Assembly (NCBI GenBank): GCA_030680415.1
Contig: JAUXVE010000134.1
Span: 1 to 64,000 of the forward strand
Source of the DNA: Rubrivivax sp.
GTDB lineage: Bacteria > Pseudomonadota > Gammaproteobacteria > Burkholderiales > Burkholderiaceae_C
Length of the DNA stretch: 64,000 bases
Reading direction: 5' to 3'
The position numbers and the translations under genes were made by a program. Position 1 is the first letter of the stretch; each line of letters opens with the position of its first letter. The notes under the pieces were generated by a model that did not search any database, had not been told where the DNA came from, and saw only the letters and a list, made by a program, of their open reading frames with translations. Below are positions 25,483 to 32,499 of the stretch, piece by piece.

Positions 25483-27090
25483 ATGCTCGATACGCAGTCC
25501 ATCAAAGTCCAGGGCCTCAAAGGCCTGAGCCGGACCGAATTGGATGCAATGATCCCGCAATTGCTGTCACATATTGACGAGCAGCAGCGGCATATTGGCG
25601 AGCAGGGCAGGCGGCTCGACTCAGCGCAGCAGGCGATCAAGTGGCGCGACGCGAAGATCGAGAAGATCACGTTCGAGCTCGCGCGGCTGAAGGCCTGGAA
25701 GTTCGGCGCCAAGTCCGAGCGCATGAGCGCCGAGCAGCGCGAGCTGTTCGCCGAGGCGCTGGCCGCCGACCAGGCCAGCCTGGAGGAGCAGCTTGCGGCG
25801 CTGCAGCAGGCGCAGAGCTCGACCCCGGAGTCGGGCCAGCCAGCCGCAAAGCGCCGCCCCAAGCGCGAGCCGCTGCCCGATCATCTGCCACGCGTGGACC
25901 ATCGCGTCGAGCCCGAGAACACCACCTGCGAATGCGGCCAGGCGATGCAGCGCGTGGGCGAGGACGTCAGCGAGCGGCTGGACATCGTCCCGGCGCAGTT
26001 CTTCGTGCAGCGCCAGATCCGGGGCAAGTGGGCCTGCCGGTGCTGCCAGCTCATGCTCCAGGAGCCGGCCGCCCCGCAGGTCTTCGACAACGCCCTGCCC
26101 ACGCCGGGCCTGCAGGCCCACACCGTGATCAGCCGCTTCGTGGATCATCTGCCCTACTACCGGCAAGAGCAGATCAACGCCCGCGCCGGCGTGCACACGC
26201 CGCGCTCGACCCTGTCGGCCTGGGCCGGCCAAACCGGCGCGCAGCTCATGCCTGTGTTCGAGGCGCACAAGGAGTTCGTCCTGGGCTCGCGCGTGCTGCA
26301 CGGCGACGAGACCACGGTCGCGCTGCTCGACCCCGGAGCGGGCAAGACCAAGACGGCCTACATGTGGGCCTACGCCAGGGGGGTCTTCGATCCCGAGCCC
26401 GGCGTGGTCTACGACTTCTGCACCGGCCGCGGCAGCCAATACCCCTACGACTTCCTCGGCCAGTGGACCGGCACCCTGGTGCGTGACGGGTACATCGGCT
26501 ACGAGAAGGCCCTGCTGCTGGACGAGCGCTTCGACGCGGGATGCATGGCGCATTCGAGACGGAAATTTGACGAACTGTTCAAGGCCAACGCCAGTCCCGT
26601 GGCCACGCAAGCCATCCAGCGCATCGCCTGGCTGTACCGCATCGAGGCCGACGCCCGGGACTTGACGTCCGGGCAGCGTCTGAAGATGAGGCATGAGCGA
26701 TCTCGACCCCTGTGCGAGGAGTTGCACATCTGGCTGCAGCTCGAGCGCAGCAGGGTGCCCGAGGGCAGCGGCATCGCCAAAGCGATCGACTACAGCCTGA
26801 ACCGCTGGGCGGCGCTGACGCGCTTCCTCTTGGATGGCGACGTGCCCATCGACAACAACCATCTCGAAAACCAGATGCGACCCTGGGCCCTGGGGCGGCG
26901 CAACTGGCTCTTCGTGGGCAGCGAGCTCGCCGGCGAGCGCGCGGCGATGATCATGAGTCTGTTGCAGTCGGCCAAGCTCAACAAGGCCGATCCGTGGGCC
27001 TACCTCAAGGACGTGCTCACGCGCTTGCCCACCCAGCGCAACAGCCGCATCGACGAGCTGCTCCCGCACCGCTGGAAGCCGGTGACCTGA
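25483..27090 (+). CDS. tnpC: IS66 family transposase TnpC
   Basis: A 535-residue DDE transposase. The N-terminal coiled coil (IDEQQRHIGEQGRRLDSAQQ) and the zinc-binding CxC...CxxC region (TCECGQAM, WACRCCQLML) precede the catalytic core: VLHGDETTVALL (Asp), VRDGYIGYEKAL (Asp) and PIDNNHLENQMRPWALGRRN (Glu), ending in the IS66 C-terminal helix. ATG 25483 is preferred; TTG 25462 is possible. Full length, so likely active. Confidence 0.95.
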   Translation: MLDTQSIKVQGLKGLSRTELDAMIPQLLSHIDEQQRHIGEQGRRLDSAQQAIKWRDAKIEKITFELARLKAWKFGAKSERMSAEQRELFAEALAADQASLEEQLAALQQAQSSTPESGQPAAKRRPKREPLPDHLPRVDHRVEPENTTCECGQAMQRVGEDVSERLDIVPAQFFVQRQIRGKWACRCCQLMLQEPAAPQVFDNALPTPGLQAHTVISRFVDHLPYYRQEQINARAGVHTPRSTLSAWAGQTGAQLMPVFEAHKEFVLGSRVLHGDETTVALLDPGAGKTKTAYMWAYARGVFDPEPGVVYDFCTGRGSQYPYDFLGQWTGTLVRDGYIGYEKALLLDERFDAGCMAHSRRKFDELFKANASPVATQAIQRIAWLYRIEADARDLTSGQRLKMRHERSRPLCEELHIWLQLERSRVPEGSGIAKAIDYSLNRWAALTRFLLDGDVPIDNNHLENQMRPWALGRRNWLFVGSELAGERAAMIMSLLQSAKLNKADPWAYLKDVLTRLPTQRNSRIDELLPHRWKPVT

Positions 27091-27424
27091 ACACCGGGTG
27101 CCCCGGCCGCCACGCGGCCGCATGAGATCGCCGGCGAGTCGGCAGACCACCCGAACCAGGCCCGCGACCCGTGACCAACGCGCGGCACCGGCCAGCACCA
27201 CCGCGTAGATCAGGTTCACCAGGCTCGTCATGGACGCCATGGTGACTGCCCGCCTGCATCGGCTCAAGATGCCACGGCCAGACGCTTACCTTCTAGGCGC
27301 TGGAACTTCCGCTTAGTCCTTGTTCCCACTCACCCTGTCGGACAGGAGCAGTCACCCGGCCCCGGTCAAACCAGTCGTTCGAGTGGTGCCTGCGTGCCTT
27401 GCGTTCGCGCCACAGATCGTGGCA

Positions 27425-27676
27425 TCAAGCCGGCGCCACGAGGCGGCCGTGCGTCAGATCACCATGACCGGCCAGGAGGCCGTCGATTGAGATGTCTTCG
27501 TCCAGGGCGTCCCAGTGGATGCCGCGTGGGCTCAGTTCGAACAGGGCGCGCTGCTCGGGCGTCGCCGCCAACAACCTGGGAAACCATGCCAGCGGCACAG
27601 CCACAACCCGGCCATCGTCCAAGTGGACCCACATGCTGTCGTCGTCGAAGCGCACCACCTTAGCCGAAGCAGTCAT
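27425..27676 (-). CDS. DUF2442 protein
   Basis: An 83-residue DUF2442 protein (VVRFDDDSMWVHLDDGRVVA, then LAWFPRLLAATPEQ and ISIDGLLAG). The family is regularly encoded right after DUF4160 and the pair is regarded as a putative TA system. It overlaps the DUF4160 gene by 17 bp. The biochemical role is unknown. Confidence 0.85.
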   Translation of the reverse strand: MTASAKVVRFDDDSMWVHLDDGRVVAVPLAWFPRLLAATPEQRALFELSPRGIHWDALDEDISIDGLLAGHGDLTHGRLVAPA

Positions 27677-27902
27677 GCCATGTCCTTTCGATCAACTCGC
27701 GGTTGGCCTGCGCGACTTCCACCAACTCGCGCAGCGTGCCAGCGTCAAAACCGTAGCTGGTGGCCACACGAACTTGAGGCTCAAGCCAGATCTTGGCCTC
27801 ATTGCCGCCAGCGCGCACGTGCACGTGCACCGGCTCCCGAGGGTTGCCCTCGTTGGAGTAGAAGAAGAAGCGGAACCCCTTGTAGCGGAACACCACAGGC
27901 AT
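27660..27902 (-). CDS. DUF4160 protein
   Basis: An 80-residue DUF4160 protein: MPVVFRYKGFRFFFYSNEGN, PVHVHVRAGGNEAKIWLEP, and the LRELVEVAQANRELIERTW tail. It is the probable toxin-side or partner gene of DUF2442. It is first in the two-gene operon. The function is not established. Confidence 0.87.
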   Translation of the reverse strand: MPVVFRYKGFRFFFYSNEGNPREPVHVHVRAGGNEAKIWLEPQVRVATSYGFDAGTLRELVEVAQANRELIERTWHDCFG

Positions 27903-27989
27903 GCCTGGATTCTAGGCAAGGGTCCAGGGTGGCGCGCGGCAAAGCGCAGCCCACCTGTCCGCCTGGCTGGCCGCTATAGGGCGTGCAGA

Positions 27990-28190
27990 TTCGGGGTCAG
28001 GTCTTGAATATTAAGACCCAGCTCTTTCCTCCCTGCGCGCGGGGGGTCAGGCGACTACAGGGCCGCCCGGGCGATCGGGCGGCCCTTTCCTCCCTGCGCG
28101 CGGGGGGTCAGGTCTTGCCTTTTGTCCCTCTCCCTCCCCCAACACCAAAGCGGCCTCCGGGCCGCTTTTTCGCTGTCGGACGCCGGGCCG
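27990..28190 (+). repeat. GGGGTCAGGTCTT repeats, copies C and D, with hairpins
   Basis: The gene-free stretch 27903-28439 holds two copies of the core (27990-28003 and 28104-28117). A 26-bp segment beginning TTTCCTCCCTGCGCGCGGGG occurs twice (about 28025 and 28086). Between them is the hairpin GGGCCGCCCG-N6-CGGGCGGCCC; after copy D comes GCGGCC-TCCG-GGCCGC followed by Ts (about 28151-28171). The remainder to 28372 shows nothing recognisable. Confidence 0.75.
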
Positions 28191-28372
28191 ACGAGCGCGC
28201 GCCAAACACCGAATCACCGACACGGATTCGGGGTCGCCGTCGTCAGGGGCAGGGTCGGACCTCACCCGGCCATCCCCCGCAAGGTTCCGCGGCGTGAACC
28301 GCCGGAGCAGCATCAACGCCCGCGTCTGCGCCCGGCGTACCGGCAGCGGCCGGCATCGTCCATGACTGTGGA

Positions 28373-28401
28373 TTGCCAGGGGCGTCGTGCTTTGGTATTG
28401 T
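28373..28401 (+). promoter_or_regulatory. parD promoter
   Basis: TTGCCA (28373-28378), 17-bp spacer, TATTGT (28396-28401), 39 bp before the parD ATG. The weak inverted repeat ATTG-N6-CAAT overlaps the -10. Confidence 0.55.
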
Positions 28402-28439
28402 GGTGGCAATTATTCCTACCGCTTGCGGAAGCAAAGGAC

Positions 28440-28727
28440 ATGACCACTGCCGAAAAGATCAGCATCGCCCTGCCGCCCGAGATGGTGGCCATCGTCCGCG
28501 GCGCCGTCGCCACGGGTGAATACGCTTCCAGCAGCGAGGTCATTCGCGATGCCTTGCGCGACTGGACCCACAAGCGCCGCCTGCGCCAGCAAGGTGTGGC
28601 CGAGCTGCGGCAACTCTGGCGAGAAGCGCTGAGCGACCATTCGCCTGGTGTGGCGGCGCAAACCGTGCTTGACCGCCTGGAGCGCAAGTACCAGGCGATC
28701 GCAGACGCCGCCGGTGCTGCCGGCTGA
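28440..28727 (+). CDS. parD: ParD-type ribbon-helix-helix antitoxin
   Basis: A 95-residue antitoxin: KISIALPPEMVAIVRGAVAT and YASSSEVIRDALRDW are the ribbon-helix-helix, followed by a toxin-binding tail. ATG 28440 matches the family start. Its TGA overlaps the ATG of the parE remnant, but only the first ~23 codons of parE survive, so this is an antitoxin without a toxin. Confidence 0.9.
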   Translation: MTTAEKISIALPPEMVAIVRGAVATGEYASSSEVIRDALRDWTHKRRLRQQGVAELRQLWREALSDHSPGVAAQTVLDRLERKYQAIADAAGAAG

Positions 28728-28795
28728 TGCGGCTGGAGCTCTCGCGCTTCGTCGAGAGTGACCTCGACGACATCGCGGCCTTCATCGCCATGGAC
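28727..28795 (+). pseudogene. parE 5' stub
   Basis: MRLELSRFVESDLDDIAAFIA is the standard ParE N-terminus. The homology ends near 28790, where the sequence passes abruptly into the 3' part of a pglL-like gene. The rest of the ~95-residue toxin is missing. Confidence 0.8.
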
Positions 28796-29293
28796 TTTGC
28801 TCCAGGCGCTGCCCGACGAGACGGACGACGTCGACGCGGCCAACCAGGCGCTGGAGCCTGGTCCTGGCGCCGCCTTTCGCGCTGGCGCTGGCCATCACGG
28901 TTTCGGACTACCTGGATGCCGAAACGAACCATCGCACCTTGCGGCTGCGAGTCGGCGCGCATCGGCGTCTCCCGCATCGAAACGCCGGCGCCGCAGCTGC
29001 GCGTGCTGACGCAGCTGGAGGCCTTCCTCGGTTTCGCGCGCCTGGAGGCCCGCACCGGCATGTCGGCGCATGAACTGCAGTGGTTCCGCGACCTGGCGAT
29101 GCGCTTCGCCTACCCGCCTTCGATGCTGCGGCTGGCCGTCGCCGAAGGATTGAACGGTCACCCGCAAGCGGCGGCCGACACCCTGAAGCGGCTTTGCGCG
29201 ATGCACCCGCCCGTACGCTGCGAAGAGGCCCGCGACGCCTGGATCGCGGCATGGCAGCGCTGGCCGGAGCTGGCTGCTGTACCCGTGCCATGA
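28796..29293 (+). pseudogene. 3' part of a PglL/TfpO pilin glycosyltransferase (Wzy_C_2 domain), frameshifted
   Basis: Three frames in succession read LLQALPDETDDVDAANQALE, ALAITVSDYLDAETNHRTLR, and ARIGVSRIETPAPQLRVLTQ to the stop at 29293. Together they match the last ~165 residues of O-antigen-ligase-like pilin oligosaccharyltransferases, including ARLEARTGMSAHELQWFRDL and RLCAMHPPVRCEEARDAW. Frame changes fall near 28868 and 28945. The membrane part is absent here. It was probably once continuous with the stub after pilA at 22551. Confidence 0.72.
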
Positions 29294-29345
29294 CTCTGCC
29301 CGACCTACCTGGGGCGCGGGGTCTCGCCGTCTGCCCACCCGCCAG

Positions 29346-29762
29346 TCACCGTGCCGACAGCACCCCCACATGCCCGAGCTGGCCATAGGCCAACAAAGCG
29401 GCGTCGGCAGTGACCAGCGCTGCGCCCAGGTGGCGGGCCGTCGCGACGATCAGGCGGTCTGCCGGGTCGCCATGCAACTCACCCGGCAGGCGTGTACTGG
29501 CCACGGCCACTGCGGGCTCCAGCGGCGCCACGCGGATGCCGGGCAGGGCCAGCGCAGCTTGCAGCCAGTCCATGACGTCCCGGTCCAGCACCAGCCGGCC
29601 CTTGGCCACCAGCATCCCGATTTCCCACGGCGTGATGGCGCTCACCCACAACTGCTGCTCCTGGGCGGCGGCTTCGATGCACCGGCGCACGGCAAGCCGT
29701 AGCCGTCCGTCGCCCACCACCAGCCACACCAGCGCGTGGGTATCCAGCAGCACCGCGCTCAA
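29346..29762 (-). CDS. VapC-type PIN toxin
   Basis: A 138-residue PIN domain: VLLDTHALVWLVVGDGRL (Asp), VSAITPWEIGMLVAKGRL (Glu), GDPADRLIVATARHLGAALV (Asp), LVTADAALLAYG. It is of the Phd-paired subgroup like the one at 18899. The start overlaps the antitoxin stop by 4 bp. Confidence 0.92.
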   Translation of the reverse strand: MSAVLLDTHALVWLVVGDGRLRLAVRRCIEAAAQEQQLWVSAITPWEIGMLVAKGRLVLDRDVMDWLQAALALPGIRVAPLEPAVAVASTRLPGELHGDPADRLIVATARHLGAALVTADAALLAYGQLGHVGVLSAR

Positions 29763-29992
29763 GCGTCGGCCTCCCAGGTCTCGTCCAGCGGGGCGACCAG
29801 GTCCTGCTGCTCGCGCACGCTGCCTGCCAAGGCGCCAAACAGCGCCCCTGCTGCGGGCAGCGGCACGAGGCGGGCGACCGGTCGTCCGCGTTTGGTGATG
29901 GTCAACGGCTCGCCGCTGGCCGCCACCGTGTCCAGCAATTGCAGGCAGCGGGCCTTGAATTCACCGGCGGGTATGCTGGCGTCTTCCATCAT
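29759..29992 (-). CDS. Phd-type antitoxin
   Basis: About 77 residues: ASIPAGEFKARCLQLLDTVA, then EPLTITKRGRPVARLVPLP, the Phd DNA-binding half, and a C-terminal DETWEADA tail. Several in-frame starts exist (TTG 30010, ATG 30007, 30001, 29992, 29989). GGAG at 29999-29996 favours 29989 or 29992. ATGACCATGG is repeated just upstream (30007 and 30021). Confidence 0.85.
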   Translation of the reverse strand: MMEDASIPAGEFKARCLQLLDTVAASGEPLTITKRGRPVARLVPLPAAGALFGALAGSVREQQDLVAPLDETWEADA

Positions 29993-30167
29993 GATCTCCA
30001 TGGTCATCAACCATGGTCATTTTAGCGCCCGGTGCGTGTCCGTTGCATCCCCGCATGGCCGGGGTTGAACCGCCCGGCTCGGGTCTTGCCTCTTGCCCCC
30101 CCTTCGTCGGGCTGACCGGGCCACGGACCGCGGGCCCGCGGAGGAGCGGCAGCGGCCCCGCCCACGA

Positions 30168-30431
30168 TCACCGATACACGTCGCACCGGTTCCCGATGCG
30201 CAACACCCGCACGACGATGCGCTGGTCCTGGATGTCACAGATGATGCGCCAGTCGCCGACCCGATACTTCCAGTAGCTACCCAGCCCGGCACCCGACAGC
30301 GCCTGGCCGATGCTGCGCGGGTCGTCGAGTGTGGCGACCCGCTTGCGCAAGAAGCCGAGCAGCCGCTGCTGGAGCGGGCGGTCGAGCTTCTTCAGGTCGT
30401 CGACCGCGGCGGGGTCGAACTCAACCTGCAA
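30168..30431 (-). CDS. RelE/ParE-family toxin
   Basis: An 87-residue RelE-like protein: VEFDPAAVDDLKKLDRPLQQ, then SYWKYRVGDWRIICDIQDQR and VLRIGNRCDVYR. The RVGDWRI and GNR...VYR blocks are the basic active-site strands of ribosome-dependent mRNA interferases. It overlaps the antitoxin by 11 bp. Confidence 0.92.
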   Translation of the reverse strand: MQVEFDPAAVDDLKKLDRPLQQRLLGFLRKRVATLDDPRSIGQALSGAGLGSYWKYRVGDWRIICDIQDQRIVVRVLRIGNRCDVYR

Positions 30432-30633
30432 GGCCCAACTCCCGCTCGACTTCCTCCAGCGGAATGGTCCTGCGGTTCAGCCGGGCACGCGCCTCTGCCA
30501 GGTAAGAGTCCTCGAGGTCGTCGATGTATTCCAGGATGGCTTCACGCGCCAGCGCGGTCTTGGTACGTCCGGTTTCCGTGGCGAGCGAAGCCAGGCGCTT
30601 TTCGATGGCGTCGGGCAGGCGAATGGCGAGCAT
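30421..30633 (-). CDS. RelB/DinJ-like ribbon-helix-helix antitoxin
   Basis: A 70-residue antitoxin: MLAIRLPDAIEKRLASLATE, GRTKTALAREAILEYIDDLE, DSYLAEARARLNR. AGGAG stands eight bases before ATG 30633, deciding against the longer frame. The perfect palindrome at 30679-30694 is its probable operator. Confidence 0.92.
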   Translation of the reverse strand: MLAIRLPDAIEKRLASLATETGRTKTALAREAILEYIDDLEDSYLAEARARLNRRTIPLEEVERELGLAG

Positions 30634-30678
30634 GGTGCGGCTCCTGGCGACTGTTGGAGAACTCGGTTTGACGAAAAC

Positions 30679-30694
30679 GCTATACAAGTATAGC
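30679..30694 (-). promoter_or_regulatory. relBE-type operator
   Basis: GCTATACAAGTATAGC is a perfect 16-bp palindrome 46 bp before the antitoxin start. On the minus strand it contains TATACT, a good -10 hexamer, so binding there would block transcription. Confidence 0.7.
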
Positions 30695-30723
30695 CAGTTC
30701 GCATAGGGCGGCAGGGTCCAGGA

Positions 30724-30777
30724 CGAAGCCCGCCACGGAGAGAACCTGGACCGACAACGCGGCTGGCGATGAGCTTG
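30724..30777 (+). repeat. duplicated 3' fragment of the HExxH gene
   Basis: About 50 bp here (core CCCGCCACGGAGAGAACCTG) are identical to the coding sequence of the HExxH protein near 23818-23868, except for changes at the ends. No other part of that gene is present. The right edge supplies the TTGCTG -35 of the next TA operon. Confidence 0.85.
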
Positions 30778-30804
30778 CTGGATCGATCTAGAATTCGTAC
30801 AACG
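30776..30804 (+). promoter_or_regulatory. promoter of the AbrB/PIN operon
   Basis: TTGCTG (30776-30781), 17-bp spacer, TACAAC (30799-30804). The ATG follows at 30822 with AGGA at about 30811. The -35 lies at the border of the duplicated HExxH-gene fragment. Confidence 0.55.
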
Positions 30805-30821
30805 ACTTCAGGATAGATGCC

Positions 30822-31025
30822 ATGGCCACCCTCACGCTGTCACCGAAGTTCCAGGTGGTCATCCCCAAGCACATCCGCGAAGCCATGCGGCTGACGGCGG
30901 GCATGCCCATGCAGGTGGTGCAGTACGGCGACCGCATCGAGTTCATTCCCGTCAGGCCGATGAAGTCGGCGCGCGGGCTGTTCAAGGGCATGGACACCTC
31001 GTTCGAGCGCGAGGACGAGCACTGA
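30822..31025 (+). CDS. AbrB/MazE-type antitoxin
   Basis: A 67-residue swapped-hairpin AbrB protein: LTLSPKFQVVIPKHIREAMR, GMPMQVVQYGDRIEFIP, then a short acidic tail. It is paired with the PIN gene 10 bp downstream. VapB-type antitoxins of this class repress their own promoter. Confidence 0.9.
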   Translation: MATLTLSPKFQVVIPKHIREAMRLTAGMPMQVVQYGDRIEFIPVRPMKSARGLFKGMDTSFEREDEH

Positions 31026-31035
31026 GGCGCCGTCG

Positions 31036-31428
31036 ATGCACATCGTGGACACGTCGGGCTGGCTGGCGTACTTTGCCGGCAGCCCGCAGGCCCGCCACTT
31101 CGCAGCCGCAGTCGAAGATACCGAGCACCTGCTGGTGCCCGTCGTCGTCATCTACGAGGTTTTCAAGAAGATCACGCAGGCCTTCGATGAAAACCGGGCT
31201 TTTCAGGCCATCGCCCAGATCAAGCAAGGTCGCGTGGCGGACGTGGATGAGGCCATCGCGCTCTACGCGGGCAAGCTCAGCCTGGAAAAGAAGCTGCCGA
31301 TGGCCGACGCGTTGATCTATGCCACCGCCGTCCTGCACGGCGCCACGGTGTACACACAGGACGCGCACTTCGAAGGCTTGGCGCAGGTGCGGTACTTCGC
31401 GACGGCCGCTGCGGGCCACCGCCGCTGA
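31036..31428 (+). CDS. VapC-type PIN toxin
   Basis: A 130-residue PIN domain: MHIVDTSGWLAYFAGSPQ (Asp), VVVIYEVFKKITQAF (Glu), LPMADALIYATAVLHGATVY (Asp), TQDAHFEGL (Asp). All four acidic positions are present. Intact pair with the preceding AbrB antitoxin. Confidence 0.92.
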   Translation: MHIVDTSGWLAYFAGSPQARHFAAAVEDTEHLLVPVVVIYEVFKKITQAFDENRAFQAIAQIKQGRVADVDEAIALYAGKLSLEKKLPMADALIYATAVLHGATVYTQDAHFEGLAQVRYFATAAAGHRR

Positions 31429-31449
31429 GCTTCCACTTGGTCAAGCAGC

Positions 31450-31478
31450 TTGACGCTGTGTAATCGTTCGATTACATT
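31450..31478 (+). promoter_or_regulatory. promoter with palindromic operator for the Gp49-type TA operon
   Basis: TTGACG (31450-31455), 17-bp spacer, TACATT (31473-31478). The perfect palindrome TGTAATCGTTCGATTACA (31459-31476) fills the spacer and part of the -10. The expected start point coincides with the GTG start codon at 31485, so the mRNA is probably leaderless. Confidence 0.75.
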
Positions 31479-31484
31479 GCCATC

Positions 31485-31778
31485 GTGTTCAGCGTCAAAG
31501 CACTCCCTGAGTTCACCTCTTGGCTCGACGCCTTGGCAGGCGCCTCGGTTCGGGGTGTTGTGGTTTCTCGGATCAAGCGGCTTGAACGAGGTCTTCTCGG
31601 CGACGTGGAGCCGGTGGGCGACGGTATTTCCGAGCTTCGCATCCATATCGGGGCCGGATGGCGCGTGTACTTCACGCAGCGTGGTGGCCAGCTTGTTGTC
31701 CTGTTGGCTGGCGGATCCAAGCGCACACAGAAGAGCGACATCAGGCGCGCGAAGGCGCTGGCCGCCCTGCTGGACTGA
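31485..31778 (+). CDS. RelE-superfamily toxin, phage Gp49/HigB-2 type
   Basis: A 97-residue protein of the killer/Gp49-like group: LPEFTSWLDALAGASVRGVV, ISELRIHIGAGWRVYFTQRG, GGSKRTQKSDIRRAKALA. The GxGWRVYF and KxxQxxDI blocks are diagnostic. GTG 31485 is set by the promoter. The antitoxin follows, the usual reversed order for this class. Confidence 0.92.
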   Translation: MFSVKALPEFTSWLDALAGASVRGVVVSRIKRLERGLLGDVEPVGDGISELRIHIGAGWRVYFTQRGGQLVVLLAGGSKRTQKSDIRRAKALAALLD

Positions 31779-31792
31779 CAGAGGAAACGAAA

Positions 31793-32101
31793 ATGAGCAC
31801 GCGAATCAAGGTTGACGAGTTGCCGGCATTTGATGCCGCCCCATACCTCGACAGTGACGAGGCAATTGCTTCTTACCTGACTGACATCCTGGAGGCCAAC
31901 GACGCGGGACTGCTTTCCGCTGCGCTGGGTGACATTGCCCGCGCTCGTGGCATGACCGATATCGCCAAGGCGGCAGGCATCACGAGGGAAGCGCTATACA
32001 AGGCCTTGCGGCCCGGCAGCGCGCCGCGCTTCGACACGGTCAACCGTGTATGTACCGCCCTTGGCGTTCGCTTGGTGGTTCAGCCGTTACATCCGGTTTG
32101 A
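31793..32101 (+). CDS. addiction-module antidote protein, HigA-2/XRE type
   Basis: A 102-residue antitoxin: FDAAPYLDSDEAIASYLTDI, GDIARARGMTDIAKAAGITR, EALYKALRPGSAPRFDTVNR. The helix-turn-helix is residues about 50-85. GAGGAAAC precedes ATG 31793. It probably binds the palindrome at 31459-31476. Confidence 0.93.
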   Translation: MSTRIKVDELPAFDAAPYLDSDEAIASYLTDILEANDAGLLSAALGDIARARGMTDIAKAAGITREALYKALRPGSAPRFDTVNRVCTALGVRLVVQPLHPV

Positions 32102-32170
32102 TAGATCAGCCGACGCGGTTCGGCCACTGCTGTCACTGGCGACAGGCGGCTTCCGCGCGAGTTATGATGC

Positions 32171-32194
32171 ATAAAACCATAACTATGGGTTTAT
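32171..32194 (+). promoter_or_regulatory. operator upstream of a VapBC pair
   Basis: ATAAAACCATA (32171-32181) and TATGGGTTTAT (32184-32194) form an inverted repeat with one mismatch ending 3 bp before the ATG. TATGAT at 32163-32168 is a plausible -10. Confidence 0.55.
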
Positions 32195-32197
32195 GGC

Positions 32198-32497
32198 ATG
32201 AAAACAACCTTGGAGCTACCCGACGAGCTGATGCGGGCGGTGAAGATTCGGGCCGCTGAGCGGAATCAGCGCCTGAAGGATGTCGTTGCCGACGCCTTGC
32301 GCGCCGCCCTCGCGGCGCCCGCGCCTGCGGAGCCGCTGGACCCTGTTCGGCAGCTCGCGCGCCGGTTCGTCTTCCTGCCCGACGGCACGGTCGAGAACCC
32401 GCAGGCCTGGGCCGACCCGGCGTACTTCGACGCGCTGGATGCGCTGCGCGCCGACAGCCGGCGTGAACCGCTGCCCAACCCGTTCGAGCCAGGCTGA
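32198..32497 (+). CDS. VapB-type antitoxin
   Basis: A 99-residue protein: MKTTLELPDELMRAVKIRAA, RNQRLKDVVADALRAALA form a ribbon-helix-helix; the rest is a Pro-rich toxin-binding tail. It starts 3 bp after the operator palindrome, leaving no room for a normal ribosome site, and ends 2 bp before vapC. Confidence 0.88.
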   Translation: MKTTLELPDELMRAVKIRAAERNQRLKDVVADALRAALAAPAPAEPLDPVRQLARRFVFLPDGTVENPQAWADPAYFDALDALRADSRREPLPNPFEPG

Positions 32498-32499
32498 CC

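Larger units (their letters stand above)
24147..27289 (+). mobile_element. complete IS66-family insertion sequence with 8-bp target duplication
   Basis: The element begins GTAAGCGTCTAGCCGCGGC and ends with the complementary GGCCAGACGCTTAC; terminal inverted repeats match over about 26 bp with few differences. CTTCTAGG stands directly outside both ends (24139-24146 and 27290-27297), the 8-bp duplication expected for IS66. It carries tnpA, tnpB and tnpC in order, plus a minus-strand IS630-like fragment between tnpB and tnpC. A GTGTCCAC-N10-GTGGACAC hairpin precedes tnpA. The perfect target duplication points to recent insertion. Confidence 0.93.

Noticed and set aside
27990-28190. CRISPR-like array from the repeated GGGGTCAGG and CTCCCTGCGCGCGGGG units
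   Set aside because: Only two copies of each, unequal spacing, no spacer-sized intervals and no cas genes.
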